Assembly (NCBI RefSeq): GCF_014650695.1
Contig: NZ_BMVL01000008.1
Coordinates: 124,772-188,771 of the forward strand
Reading direction: 5' to 3'
Source: Streptomyces avidinii
GTDB lineage: Bacteria; Actinomycetota; Actinomycetes; Streptomycetales; Streptomycetaceae
Length of the DNA stretch: 64,000 bases
Shown here: one piece after another, positions 25,824-34,419 of the stretch
Layout: every line of letters begins with the position of its first letter
Numbering within the stretch: the first letter of the stretch is position 1
Translations under genes and position numbers: made by a program
The notes under the pieces: model-generated
What the model was told of the DNA's origin: nothing
The model's input: the letters and a program-made list of their open reading frames with translations, nothing else
Databases searched by the model: none

Positions 25824-27472
25824 GCGACGCCCTCCGCCGCCCGGGCCCCGTCCTCACCGGCAGTGGGCTCGCCCACACCGGCCCCGCCGGCGATCGAGGC
25901 GCGGGGGCCCGGGGGCAGCGCCCCCGGCAACGGCGCCGCAGCAGAGGCAGCCGCGACGACCACCGGCACCCGCTCCCTCACCCGCACGACCTCGTACTCC
26001 GCCAGATCGACGCTGCGCGTCTCGCGGCGGAACTCGCCCGTCGTACCGGGCCAGACGGTGGTGTTGCGGCCGTTCGCGTCCAGGTACCAGCTGGTGCAGC
26101 CGCCGGTGTTCCACACCGTCCGCTCCATCCGGGCCTGTACCTGGCGATTCCACTTGTTCACGGCGGAGGGGCGCGCGGCGAGCGCGACCGTCCCGCCCAG
26201 CATGCCCAGCTGCCGCAGGTAGTCGGCCATGTAGTTCAGCTGCGACTCGATCATGAGGATCATCGAACTGTTCCCCAGCCCGGTGTTCGGGCCGATGATC
26301 GTCATCCAGTTGGGGAAGCCGGCCGCCGTCGCCCCGCGCAGCGACTGCATCCCGTCCTTCCACTCGTCCGCGAGGGTCCGGCCGTCCGCGCCCACCACCC
26401 GGTCGGCGATCGGCATGTCCGTGACGTGGAAGCCCGTACCGAAGATGATCGCGTCGACCTCTGCCTCGGTCCCGTCGGCCGCGACCAGGACCGAGCCCCG
26501 GATCTCCTTCAGCCCGGAGGCGACCAGGTCCACATCGGGCCGCGCCAGCGCCGGGTAGTACTCGCTGGAGAGCAGGATCCGCTTGCAGCCGATCCGGTAG
26601 GAGGGCGTCAGCCTGGCCCGCAGGTCCGGGTCCTTGATCGACCGGGCCATGTTGGCCTTGGCGAGCGCTTCGACGAGTCCGAGCTGGTTCGGCCGCTTGG
26701 TGAAGGCGCTGACCTGGAGCTCCCGGAGGCCCCACAGCAGCCCCCGGCGCGCGGCGCGGGTGAAGGGCAGCTGCCGGTGAAGCCAGCGTTCCACCGCGGA
26801 GATCGCCCGGTCGGTGCGCGGCATCACCCACGGCGGGGTCCGCTGGAAGAGCGTCAGGCGCTCCACGTCGGGGGCGATGGCCGGCACGATCTGGATCGCG
26901 GAGGCCCCCGTACCGATCATGGCGACGCGCTTGCCGCCGAGGTCGTAGTCGTGGTCCCAGCGCGCGGAGTGGAACACCTTGCCGGGGAACCCGGCGAGTC
27001 CCGGCACCTCCGGCAGCTTCGGCTCGGACAATGGGCCGGTCGCCGAGACCACCACGTCGGCGGTCAGCTCGCCCTGCGCGGTCTCGATCTCCCAGCGCAG
27101 TTCGTCCGCGTCCCAGCGCATCATCAGGACCTCGGATTCGAGCCGGATGTGCGGGCGCAGACCGAAGGTGTCCGCGACGTGCTCCAGGTACGCCCGGATG
27201 GCGGGCTGCCCGGAGAAGGTCCGCGGCCAGTCCGGATTCGGCGCGAAGGAGAAGGAGTACAGGTGCGACGGGACGTCGCAGGCGCATCCCGGATAGCTGT
27301 TGTCCCGCCAGGTTCCCCCGACCGAGTCGGCGCGCTCCAGGACGACGAAGTCCGTGATCCCCTCGCGCCGCAGCCGCACGGCCGCCCCGAGTCCGCCGAA
27401 TCCGGACCCGATCACCGCCACTCGTACGTGCTCGCGCCCCTCGCGTCCGCCCCTGCCGCCCATGCCGCCCAT
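25820..27472 (-). CDS. Flavin-containing Baeyer-Villiger-type monooxygenase
   Basis: 550 aa. FAD Rossmann motif GSGFGG (22-27), VGGTWRDNSYPGCACDVPS, the BVMO fingerprint FxGxxxHxxxW as FPGKVFHSARW (162-172), and the NADPH motif GTGASA (187-192). ATG at 27472 is preceded by GGAAGG at 8 nt; longer readings lack an RBS. The last about 40 residues (Ala/Gly/Pro-rich) are encoded by a copy of a dispersed intergenic repeat, so the C-terminal tail is likely a recent extension. Head of a three-gene operon divergent from a MerR gene. Confidence 0.9.
   Translation of the reverse strand: MGGMGGRGGREGREHVRVAVIGSGFGGLGAAVRLRREGITDFVVLERADSVGGTWRDNSYPGCACDVPSHLYSFSFAPNPDWPRTFSGQPAIRAYLEHVADTFGLRPHIRLESEVLMMRWDADELRWEIETAQGELTADVVVSATGPLSEPKLPEVPGLAGFPGKVFHSARWDHDYDLGGKRVAMIGTGASAIQIVPAIAPDVERLTLFQRTPPWVMPRTDRAISAVERWLHRQLPFTRAARRGLLWGLRELQVSAFTKRPNQLGLVEALAKANMARSIKDPDLRARLTPSYRIGCKRILLSSEYYPALARPDVDLVASGLKEIRGSVLVAADGTEAEVDAIIFGTGFHVTDMPIADRVVGADGRTLADEWKDGMQSLRGATAAGFPNWMTIIGPNTGLGNSSMILMIESQLNYMADYLRQLGMLGGTVALAARPSAVNKWNRQVQARMERTVWNTGGCTSWYLDANGRNTTVWPGTTGEFRRETRSVDLAEYEVVRVRERVPVVVAAASAAAPLPGALPPGPRASIAGGAGVGEPTAGEDGARAAEGVA
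25881..25939 (+). repeat. Dispersed GC-rich repeat, copy C, inside coding sequence
   Basis: GCCCCGCCGGCG, GAGGCGCGGGGG and the hairpin CCCGGGGGCAGCGCCCCCGG match copy B (29718-29775) at most positions. This copy encodes part of the C-terminal tail of the monooxygenase on the other strand. Confidence 0.7.
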
Positions 27473-27541
27473 GCCCGCCGCCTTCCGCTCATCCGCAGTT
27501 CCAGCCACGCAACGCCGCAACGCACCACACCATCGAAACAC

Positions 27542-27559
27542 TGCCAGCAATCACTGGCA
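27542..27559. promoter_or_regulatory. Inverted repeat upstream of the monooxygenase operon
   Basis: TGCCAG-CAATCA-CTGGCA, a perfect 6-6-6 palindrome, 70 bp upstream of the monooxygenase ATG and 85 bp upstream of the divergent MerR gene. MerR regulators bind palindromes within the promoter spacer, so it is a candidate operator. Confidence 0.45.
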
Positions 27560-27631
27560 CAATCGGGAGGGTAGAGCAGCCCCGTACTCATGGGTAGGGG
27601 GCGGACCCGGAAAGTTACTGCCGGTACGCCA

Positions 27632-27637
27632 TAGGGT
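27632..27637 (+). promoter_or_regulatory. -10 element for leaderless merR transcript
   Basis: TAGGGT ends exactly 7 nt before the GTG start at 27644. No RBS is present. A weak dyad GTTACTGCCGGTAC lies just upstream (27614-27627). Confidence 0.5.
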
Positions 27638-27643
27638 GCGTCT

Positions 27644-28339
27644 GTGGCGAAGGAAGAGACGCAAGCGAAGACGGTGCGCGAGTACCGCACGGAGGAACTG
27701 GCCGAGGCGGCCGGCATCCCGGTCCGCACCCTGCGCTTCTACCGCGAGCGCAAACTGCTCCCACCGCCCCGCCGCGAGGGGCGCATCGCCTGGTACGACG
27801 ACCACCACCTGGCCCGGCTGCGCACCATCGCCGCCCTGCTGGAGCGCGGCCACACCCTCGGCGGCATCGCCGAGCTCACCGCCGCCTTCGAGAGCGGCCG
27901 CGACGTGAGCCAGCTCGGCGAGCTGCTCGGCATCGGCTGGTCCGAGGAGACCCCGGTCCGGCTCACCCCGGAGGCCCTCGCCGACTACTTCGAGGGCGAG
28001 GTCACCCCGGAGAACCTGGCGGCCTCCCTGGACCTCGGCTACCTCGCCGTCGACGGCGACGCGATCGTGCACGTCAGCCGCCGCCTGCTGGACGTCTCCT
28101 CGGCCCTGGTCCGCGAGGGCGTTCCGCTGGCGGCGGTCCTGGAGACCGGCCGCCGCGTCCGCGAGCACGCGGACGCGATGGCCCTGCTCTTCACCGAGCT
28201 CATATCGACCCACATCTCACCGGACGCGCTCACCCGGCTGCGCCCACTGGCGAAGAGCGTGGTCGAGGCCGAGCTGACGATGGCGATGGACCGGCTGCTG
28301 GCCTCGGGCACGGACTCCGGTCAGACACCCAGCTCGTAG
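27644..28339 (+). CDS. MerR-family transcriptional regulator
   Basis: 231 aa. N-terminal winged HTH (YRTEELAEAAGIPVRTLRFY then RERKLLPPPRREGRIAWYDD) with the MerR two-wing pattern, a dimerisation helix, and a C-terminal all-helical domain rather than metal-binding Cys, so it probably senses an organic ligand. Divergent from the monooxygenase-hydrolase-SDR operon and the likely regulator of it. Its end overlaps the convergent exonuclease gene by 19 bp. Confidence 0.88.
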   Translation: MAKEETQAKTVREYRTEELAEAAGIPVRTLRFYRERKLLPPPRREGRIAWYDDHHLARLRTIAALLERGHTLGGIAELTAAFESGRDVSQLGELLGIGWSEETPVRLTPEALADYFEGEVTPENLAASLDLGYLAVDGDAIVHVSRRLLDVSSALVREGVPLAAVLETGRRVREHADAMALLFTELISTHISPDALTRLRPLAKSVVEAELTMAMDRLLASGTDSGQTPSS

Positions 28340-29124
28340 ACGACGGTCACGGGCGCGTGGTCGGACCAGCGCTCGGGGTGCGTCTCGGCCCGCTCCACGA
28401 AGGCCTTCACGGCCTTCGCCGCCAGCCCCGGGGTCGCGACCTGGAGGTCGATCCGCCAGCCGGCGTCATTGTCGAAGGCCCGCCCGCGGTAGGACCACCA
28501 CGAGTAGGGCCCCTCGGTGTCCGGGTGCAGCTCCCGCACCACGTCGACGTAGCCCGCCTCCGAGTACACCTTCCCGAGCCACTCCCGCTCCTCGGGGAGG
28601 AAGCCCGCGTTCTTGCGGTTCGTCTTCCAGTTCTTGAGGTCGGCCTCCTGGTGGCAGATGTTCCAGTCACCGCACACCACGACCTCGCGGCCGTCGGCGG
28701 CGGCCCGCTCCTTCAGCGCCGCCAGGTACGTCAGGAACTCCCCCATGAACCGGTACTTCTCCTCCTGCTTCTCCGTCCCGGCCTCGCCCGAGGGCAGGTA
28801 GAGGCTGGCCACGGTCACACCGGGCAGATCGATCTCCAGGTACCGCCCGCTGCCGTCGAACTCCGCACTGCCGAATCCGACCTGCACCCGCTCGGGCGCC
28901 CGCCGCGTGTAGAGCGCGACCCCGGCCCGCCCCTTGACGGCGGCCGGCGCGAACACGGTGTGCCAGCCCGCAGGGGTCCGGACCTCCTCCGGAATCTGCC
29001 CCTCCTCGGCCCGCACCTCCTGGAGGCAGACCACATCGGCGTCGGATCCGTCGAGCCACGCCCCGAAGCCCTTCTTGGCGGCGGCGCGGATCCCATTCAC
29101 ATTCACGGAGGTCACAGTGAGCAT
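28321..29124 (-). CDS. xth: Exodeoxyribonuclease III
   Basis: 267 aa AP endonuclease / 3'-5' exonuclease of base-excision repair. Signature blocks: TVTSVNVNGIRAA (Asn), VVCLQEVRAEE (metal-binding Glu), VVCGDWNICHQEADL (Asp/Asn pair), WRIDLQVATPG and the C-terminal SDHAPV (catalytic Asp-His). Starts ATG LTVTSVN. Divergent from the neighbouring GNAT gene with 38 bp between starts. Confidence 0.93.
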   Translation of the reverse strand: MLTVTSVNVNGIRAAAKKGFGAWLDGSDADVVCLQEVRAEEGQIPEEVRTPAGWHTVFAPAAVKGRAGVALYTRRAPERVQVGFGSAEFDGSGRYLEIDLPGVTVASLYLPSGEAGTEKQEEKYRFMGEFLTYLAALKERAAADGREVVVCGDWNICHQEADLKNWKTNRKNAGFLPEEREWLGKVYSEAGYVDVVRELHPDTEGPYSWWSYRGRAFDNDAGWRIDLQVATPGLAAKAVKAFVERAETHPERWSDHAPVTVVYELGV

Positions 29125-29150
29125 CCCAGCACCATAGCGGGATGGTTCCG

Positions 29151-29156
29151 TACGAT
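29151..29156 (+). promoter_or_regulatory. -10 element for leaderless GNAT transcript
   Basis: TACGAT ends exactly 7 nt before the ATG at 29163, with no RBS. This spacing decides the start against the in-frame codon 21 nt upstream. Confidence 0.5.
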
Positions 29157-29162
29157 ATTCGA

Positions 29163-29705
29163 ATGTCTCACCGGATAGACCTTCGCACCGTGCCCTACGA
29201 CCACCCGGACGCGGTCGAACTCAACGACCAGGTCCAGCTGGAGTACCAGGAGCGGTACGCCGGTGAGGGCGACGCCACCTTCCTGGACCCGGCGATGTTC
29301 GCCCCGCCGCAGGGCCGCTACCTGCTGGCCTACGACGCCACGGGCGCCCCGGTCGCCAGCGGCGGCTGGCGCAGCCAGGACGAGAACGACGAGGGCTACG
29401 CGGACGGCGACGCGGAGCTCAAGCGCATGTACGTCGTCCCCGAGGCCCGCGGCCTGGGCCTGGCCCGCCGCATCCTGGCCACCCTGGAGGACGACGCCCG
29501 CGCGGCGGGCCGCCAGCGCATGGTCCTCGAAACGGGCGACCAGCAGCCGGAGGCGATAGCCCTCTACCTCTCCTCGGGCTACACCCTGTCGGCGAAGTTC
29601 GGCCACTACCGCCACTACGACTCCAGCCGCTGCATGACGAAGCCCCTCCAGCCGGCCCCCGCCCCGTCCAGCCCGGCCGGCCGGTCCAGCCCCGCCGCCG
29701 TCTGA
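29163..29705 (+). CDS. GNAT family N-acetyltransferase
   Basis: 180 aa. Acetyl-CoA motif A is KRMYVVPEARGLGLARRILA (about residues 85-105), followed by MVLETGDQQPEAIALYLSSG, typical of small GNAT enzymes of the MarR-fused/single-domain class. The C-terminal 20 residues are Pro/Ala/Ser-rich and run into a repeat element. Substrate unknown. Confidence 0.85.
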   Translation: MSHRIDLRTVPYDHPDAVELNDQVQLEYQERYAGEGDATFLDPAMFAPPQGRYLLAYDATGAPVASGGWRSQDENDEGYADGDAELKRMYVVPEARGLGLARRILATLEDDARAAGRQRMVLETGDQQPEAIALYLSSGYTLSAKFGHYRHYDSSRCMTKPLQPAPAPSSPAGRSSPAAV

Positions 29706-29717
29706 GGCGCTCTTTCA

Positions 29718-29775
29718 GCCCCGCCGGCGTTTGAGGCGCGGGGGTCCGGGGGCGGCGCCCCCAGCAGCGGCGCCG
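29718..29775 (+). repeat. Dispersed GC-rich intergenic repeat, copy B
   Basis: Contains GCCCCGCCGGCGTTTGAGGC, then GCGGGGGTCC and a GGGGGC/GCCCCC hairpin, then AGCAGCGGCGCCGC. It fills the space between the convergent GNAT and CoA-transferase genes and matches copies A and C. Confidence 0.75.
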
Positions 29776-29785
29776 CGCCCGCCCA

Positions 29786-31162
29786 CTACCGCGGCAGCCA
29801 GACGGCCCGGTCCGTCCCCCACCGGGACGGACCCGCCCCCCACTCCCCGAAGGGACTGGCGGCGTGCCGCACCACCCCGTACCCCGACGGGGTCTCGCGC
29901 AGCCACGGCTCCGCCGAATACCCCGCGCCGGCCACCGGGCCGGCCGCCGGCCCCGCCCCCAACAGCCCCCTCACCAGCCACGACCCCGTCCCCGCCAGCG
30001 AGAACCGCAGCCCCCGCCCTCCCCCCTCGGCCAGCGCCCGCATCACACCGGCCGCCACCAGATACCCCGTCCCGTGATCCAGTGCCTGCGCCGGCAACAC
30101 CCCCGGCGCGCCATCGGACCTCCCGCACCGCGCGGCGATCCCGTACCCCGCCTGCACCAGCGAGTCGAACCCCCGCCGCCCGGCCCACGGCCCCCACTCC
30201 CGCCACCCCCACGCGCACAGCTCGGCCACCACCAGCCCCGGCCACCGCTCCAGCAGTTCCCGCGCCCCGAGCCCGTACCGCTCCAGCGCCCCCGGCCGGT
30301 ACCCGGTCACCACCACGTCGGCCTCGGCGAGCAGCCCTTCGAGCACCGCCCGATCCCCGGCTCCCCCCGCTCCCGCCCCCGCCAGGTCCAGCAGTGCCGA
30401 CCGCTTCCCGAAGCCCGTGTCCGCGTGCGCGTCGTCCGCCTCCGGCAGCCGCGGCGAGTCGATCCGCAGCACGTCCGCCCCCAGCGCCCCCAGCGTCCGC
30501 GTGGCGACGGGCCCGGCGATGACCCGGGTCAGATCCAGTACCCGCACCCCCGTGGCGGGCCGGCCGATCGGGGCATCGCCGAGTGTCCGTCCCCGCGCCC
30601 CTGATACCCGTACGGGCTCCATCAGCGGCTGCGGCTCCCCGTACTCCCGTGCCACGGCGACGGCGAGTCCGCCCTCCCCGTACACGAGCTCCTGCACCTC
30701 GACGGCCGTGCGCCCCGCGACCGCAGCGCGTACCGCCTCCGGCGTCGCCGATGACAGTCGCAACGCCCGTACCAACGCGGCTTCGTGATGCGGATAGTTG
30801 GCGTGCGTACGCACCCATCCGTCGCAGGTCCGCCAGAAGCCGGACAGCGGCGCGAAGGTCACCGGAGCGCGCCCCTCGACCCGCAGGTGCCGCTCGCTGA
30901 CGAACGCCGTCGCCACCGCGCCCTCGTCCACCACCAACGGGGCCACGTCCGCCACCTCACCACCGGCCCGTACCGCGGCCAGCTCCGCCGCGGCAAGTCC
31001 GCACACCCCGACGGTCGCGCGGGCCAGTTCACGTACGGGCAGCGGGCCGTCCCCCAGGTCACCGGCTCCGCGGTAGCGGACCCGCCCGGCGAGATCGGGT
31101 GCCCCGCCGAGAGCCTCCCAGGCCTGGGCCGTCCCTGGGTCGCGTTCCTCACTGGTCGTCAT
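29786..31162 (-). CDS. CaiB/BaiF family CoA-transferase
   Basis: 458 aa type III CoA-transferase. The C-terminal half has the classic opening VRVLDLTRVIAGPVATRTLG (about residues 207-226), GADVLRIDSP, and QALDHGTGYLVAAGVM. The N-terminal 190 residues form a degenerate first copy of the fold, as in fused two-domain members. The catalytic Asp normally in the N-terminal third of the domain is hard to place, so activity is not certain. Starts ATG TTSEERD. No pathway partners nearby. Confidence 0.82.
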   Translation of the reverse strand: MTTSEERDPGTAQAWEALGGAPDLAGRVRYRGAGDLGDGPLPVRELARATVGVCGLAAAELAAVRAGGEVADVAPLVVDEGAVATAFVSERHLRVEGRAPVTFAPLSGFWRTCDGWVRTHANYPHHEAALVRALRLSSATPEAVRAAVAGRTAVEVQELVYGEGGLAVAVAREYGEPQPLMEPVRVSGARGRTLGDAPIGRPATGVRVLDLTRVIAGPVATRTLGALGADVLRIDSPRLPEADDAHADTGFGKRSALLDLAGAGAGGAGDRAVLEGLLAEADVVVTGYRPGALERYGLGARELLERWPGLVVAELCAWGWREWGPWAGRRGFDSLVQAGYGIAARCGRSDGAPGVLPAQALDHGTGYLVAAGVMRALAEGGGRGLRFSLAGTGSWLVRGLLGAGPAAGPVAGAGYSAEPWLRETPSGYGVVRHAASPFGEWGAGPSRWGTDRAVWLPR

Positions 31163-31260
31163 GAAGCCATCATTCCCACCCCCCTGCCGCAGGAGCCGAG
31201 ATGTCCTCCTGTCGAGATCATGCGTCCCCGCGGACCTGAAGTCAGCGGGGAGCAGGCAGG

Positions 31261-32301
31261 ATGATCGTGCAATGCGAGATCCAGCAGGGTGGAAAAATGT
31301 GCAAGGGAACGGACATAGGCGAAACGGACCCGACCACGAAGGGCTGCGAGAACGAGATCTGCCCCCAAGGACTCCAGTACTACGCGGACTCCCTGCAGGG
31401 TCGGACCCCCTCCGGACCGTGCCCGCCGTGCCTGCTCGACCTGGGCCTCGTACGGCAGTTGCCCGACGGCGCCTTCGCCGCCATCCCGCCCCGGCTCGCG
31501 GCCGGCGGGCGCATGGACCGCCTGGAGCAGGCCATCGAGGAGAAGCGCAAGGCCCTGGCGGCCGTCCGCACCTCGATCGCCCGCGCCCAGGAGGTCTACC
31601 TGGACAGCTACCACCGCGGTGACACGCACGCGGTACGCAGCGTGCACGGCGCGGGCACCATCAACGCGACGATCTCCGCGGCCGTCCGCTCCTGCCAGGA
31701 GGAACTGCTGACCGCCCAGCCGGACGGCGCCCGCCCGCAGGCGGTGCTCGACGCGGCGCTGCCGAACGACCTCGCCGCACTCCACCGCGGTGTCCGCCAG
31801 CGGACCGTCTACCAGCACACCGTCCGCTCCCACCCGCCCACGCTCGCGTACGTGGAGCAGATCTCCCGGGCGGGCGGCGAGATCCGCACCCTGGACGAGG
31901 TCTTCGACCGGCTGATCGTGTGCGACCGCAGGATCGCCTTCGTCCCCGACCCGGGGGCACAGCGCAGCGAGTTGGCCCTGGCCATCGAGCATCCCGGGGT
32001 CGTGCGCTACCTCGTCGGCATCTTCGACCACGCCTGGCAGCGGGCCGCACCGCTGCGGGACGTCTCCGGGGGCCGGCTGCCGGCCGCGCTCACCGACGAC
32101 ATCCGCCGCACGATCCTGCGGCACATGGTCAACGGCCACACCGACGAGGCCATCGCCGCCCGCGTCGGCATGAGCACGCGCAGCGTCTCCCACCACATGC
32201 GCTGGGCCGCCGATCTCTTCGGCAGCCGCAGCCGCGCACAGCTCGCCTACCTCATCGCCCGGAGCGGGTTCCTCGACGACGAGCCCCCAACCGGCGCCTG
32301 A
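31261..32301 (+). CDS. LuxR-type HTH regulator with N-terminal cysteine-rich region
   Basis: 346 aa. C-terminal LuxR/GerE HTH (about residues 278-335: ILRHMVNGHTDEAIAARVGM then STRSVSHHMRWAADLFGSRS). A coiled-coil-like segment (about 80-105, EQAIEEKRKALAAVRTSIA) precedes a central TrmB-type effector-like region. The first 65 residues contain several Cys (CEIQ, MCKG, CENEICPQG, CPPC) that may bind metal. An alternative ATG at 31297 has GGTGGA 5 nt upstream and would remove the first Cys. Similar stand-alone regulators abound in Streptomyces; target unknown. Confidence 0.75.
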   Translation: MIVQCEIQQGGKMCKGTDIGETDPTTKGCENEICPQGLQYYADSLQGRTPSGPCPPCLLDLGLVRQLPDGAFAAIPPRLAAGGRMDRLEQAIEEKRKALAAVRTSIARAQEVYLDSYHRGDTHAVRSVHGAGTINATISAAVRSCQEELLTAQPDGARPQAVLDAALPNDLAALHRGVRQRTVYQHTVRSHPPTLAYVEQISRAGGEIRTLDEVFDRLIVCDRRIAFVPDPGAQRSELALAIEHPGVVRYLVGIFDHAWQRAAPLRDVSGGRLPAALTDDIRRTILRHMVNGHTDEAIAARVGMSTRSVSHHMRWAADLFGSRSRAQLAYLIARSGFLDDEPPTGA

Positions 32302-32403
32302 CAAAGCCTTCTTCGAGCCGGTGGGCCGACATGTACGTTCCTCCCGAGCCTGCACTCTCCGGACGGCAACCAGGGTCTGGTCGGCGGGGACCTGCTCAGT
32401 TAC

Positions 32404-32877
32404 GTGCGGGTCAACCCGTCGCTGACGCAGGTCTCGTACTCCCCGCTGATCGCCGGCGCGTACGTCCGCGAGGACAGCGCCGACCCCGGCCCGCGCGACC
32501 CCGGCAGGCCGGGCCTCCAGATCGCCCTGTGGATCCAGTACCTGCTCGACGGTGCGGCCACCGTGCCGCAGGCCCTGGACCTGCTCGACACCTGCCAGCT
32601 GGTGCCGGTCGAGATGCACGGCTTCCGGGCCACGGTGCACGTGGCCCTGGAGGACGCCTCGGGGGATTCCGCGATCATCGAGTACATCGCGGGCGAGCGC
32701 CGGGTGCACCACGACCGCAGCTACACGATCATGACGAACGAGCCCGCCTACGACGAGCAACTGCGCCTGCTGCGGGAACAGGTGCGCACGGTGCAGGAGC
32801 TCGGCCACGACCGGCCGAGCAGCGAAGTCCCCCTCCCCCGCACCGTTCTGAGCCGGGCGGCCCGCCCGAACCCGTAA
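32404..32877 (+). pseudogene. Truncated linear-amide C-N hydrolase (choloylglycine hydrolase/PVA family)
   Basis: 157 residues match only the central part of an Ntn-hydrolase: LWIQYLLDGAATVPQALDLL, VHVALEDASGDSAIIEYIAG, RVHHDRSYTIMTNEP. The N-terminal catalytic Cys region and the usual C-terminal third are missing. An open frame continues upstream to the LuxR-type stop but reads as unrelated sequence (SPDGNQGLVGGDLLSY). The TAA stop is already inside the left flanking repeat of the island, so insertion or rearrangement probably removed the 3' part. Confidence 0.65.
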
Positions 32878-32958
32878 ACGCCGAGATCCCGCCCGGTCTT
32901 TCGACCGGGCGGGATCTCGTGACGTTCACGAGAGCTACTCGCGAACTGTCGTCTGTGG
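32871..32958. repeat. Left direct repeat of the genomic island (attL-like)
   Basis: Begins CCCGTAAACG, contains a terminator hairpin and ends GTCGTCTGTGG. Hand alignment with 41465-41554 gives about 77 matches over 90 columns with two single-base gaps. The repeat at the right abuts tRNA-Ala; no tRNA remains on this side. Confidence 0.75.
32882..32919 (-). terminator. Terminator hairpin in the left repeat
   Basis: A perfect 17-bp stem (CGAGATCCCGCCCGGTC / complement) with a TTTC loop. It is the counterpart of the hairpin downstream of tRNA-Ala at 41479-41512; both loops and several stem pairs differ. Confidence 0.75.
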
Positions 32959-33089
32959 GCTGTTCACGAGTACCCCTGACCAGGCACTCCGGAGGCGAAT
33001 AAAGATCGCTTCCCAGACTGACGAAGATCGCTTCCCGCCCCAGCGACAGGTGTCCTCCGCTGTCAGAGGCAGAGGCGAGGATGTGCGGC

Positions 33090-33692
33090 ATGACGAAGAC
33101 CGGAGCGGACTACGCGTGGTTCGAAGACGACTTTCCAGACATCGCCGAGGCATACTGCTTCACCTTGCGCGGGACCTCTCGCCTGCTGAGCTAGTGTCCC
33201 GGCTTGCGGGACGACCGGAAGCGCCCCTGCAGGGCATCGCCGCAGTCGTCGACGCCGCCTTCGCCCAGTACGACCTGGAGGATGGCGACCGTCAGATGGT
33301 CGCCATGACGACTGTGGGCGCCTGGACGCTGATGATCGAACCCAACGGGTACATCGGAGTCACCGAAGATCGAGCCTTGCCGGCCTCGGCCGGGGCGAGC
33401 TGGGTCTCTCACTTCGTCAACATCAATGCCGTCGGCACGTTCCTCTGGGCGGAGGACCAGGTCCTGCGACTCTGCTTCGACCCCATGTTCCCGGAGGATC
33501 GGTGGGGCACCGCACCGGACGAGCTGCTGGACGTCATGGTGCGGATCGGCTTCCACCTCGAGGACGAGACTCCGGAAACGGATCTGCCCTCCAGCGGCCT
33601 TCGCTCTGGCAGAGCACCTGACCGGCGTGGCCATCAGTCCGGCGCTGCTCCAGGACACGACCTTCACCTGCGCCACTGTCCAGGTCCGATGA
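33090..33692 (+). pseudogene. DUF6461 family protein, two frameshifts
   Basis: Starts ATG with GCGAGG 9 nt upstream: MTKTGADYAWFEDDFPDIAE then AYCFTL. At about 33166 the frame must shift (one base missing) to continue ARDLSPAELVSRLAG ... VAMTTVGAWTLMIEPNGYIG ... GFHLEDETPE; near 33590 it shifts again (one base extra) to end AAFALAEHLTGVAISPALLQ. Joined, the product is about 200 aa and matches the Streptomyces DUF6461 family, often found near toxin/immunity genes. Sequencing error is possible for either site. Confidence 0.7.
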
Positions 33693-33735
33693 CATCGCGC
33701 GACCACCCTCCCCGGGTCTGCCCTGTGAATGCGGT

Positions 33736-34239
33736 GTGGATGATGGCGCGGTGACGAACATCAGTGACGCCCACGTGAAGGTCCACTTCCGGATGGACGT
33801 AGATGAGGATGGCTGGCCGCCGGCAAGCGTCGAGAGCCTGTGGGCGGTGAACCTCGGCGACGGCACGGTGCGGCTGGACAACACGCCCTGGTTCGTACGC
33901 GGAGTCGCCAGCGGCGACATCATCAAGGTGGAGTGCGATGGCGACGGTGTTCTCTGGGCCGGGGAGACGGTCCGACCATCTCAGAACTGCACGATCCGGC
34001 TGATCGTACTGAAGGACGACGGCTCAGCCGCCGCCCGGCAAAGCGTGCTGGAGGTCTTCCACCGCCTCGGCACGACCGGCGAGGGAATCGAGCAGTTCCG
34101 GATGGTGGCCCTGGATGTCCCACCTGAGGCGGACCTGCCGCGGATCCGCACGCTCTTGGAACACGGTGAAGCGAAGGAGTGGTGGCACTGGGAGGAAGGC
34201 TGTGTCACCGCTGCGTGGGAAGCCGCTGCTCCTGCCTGA
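33736..34239 (+). CDS. DUF4265 domain-containing protein
   Basis: 167 aa, soluble. VKVHFRMDVDEDGWPPASVE, LWAVNLGDGTVRLDNTPWFV, RGVASGDIIKVE are the DUF4265 hallmarks; the C-terminus ends WWHWEEGCVTAAW. DUF4265 proteins are common in polymorphic-toxin immunity clusters, but function is not proven. GTG at 33736 or 33751 are both possible starts. A partial second copy of its 3' half lies at 36638-36914. Confidence 0.75.
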   Translation: MDDGAVTNISDAHVKVHFRMDVDEDGWPPASVESLWAVNLGDGTVRLDNTPWFVRGVASGDIIKVECDGDGVLWAGETVRPSQNCTIRLIVLKDDGSAAARQSVLEVFHRLGTTGEGIEQFRMVALDVPPEADLPRIRTLLEHGEAKEWWHWEEGCVTAAWEAAAPA

Positions 34240-34419
34240 GGGCAGCTGAGTTCCATCCCCAGCACGTGGCGGCCACGGGGCTGCACCCATGCCGCTTGTA
34301 ATGAGTTGGTTCTCGAGCGGCTGCGCACGGCACGCTGTGGGCACGCGTCCTGACGAGGGCGGATGTGGATCCGCGCCGACGCGGCGGCCGAATGCCGCCT
34401 GATCTCCCGGGGGGCAGTG

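Noticed and set aside
32302..32403. Read-through of the LuxR-type stop into the Ntn-hydrolase fragment
   Set aside because: The frames are continuous across one TGA, but the joining sequence is not homologous to either protein and no recoding signal is seen.
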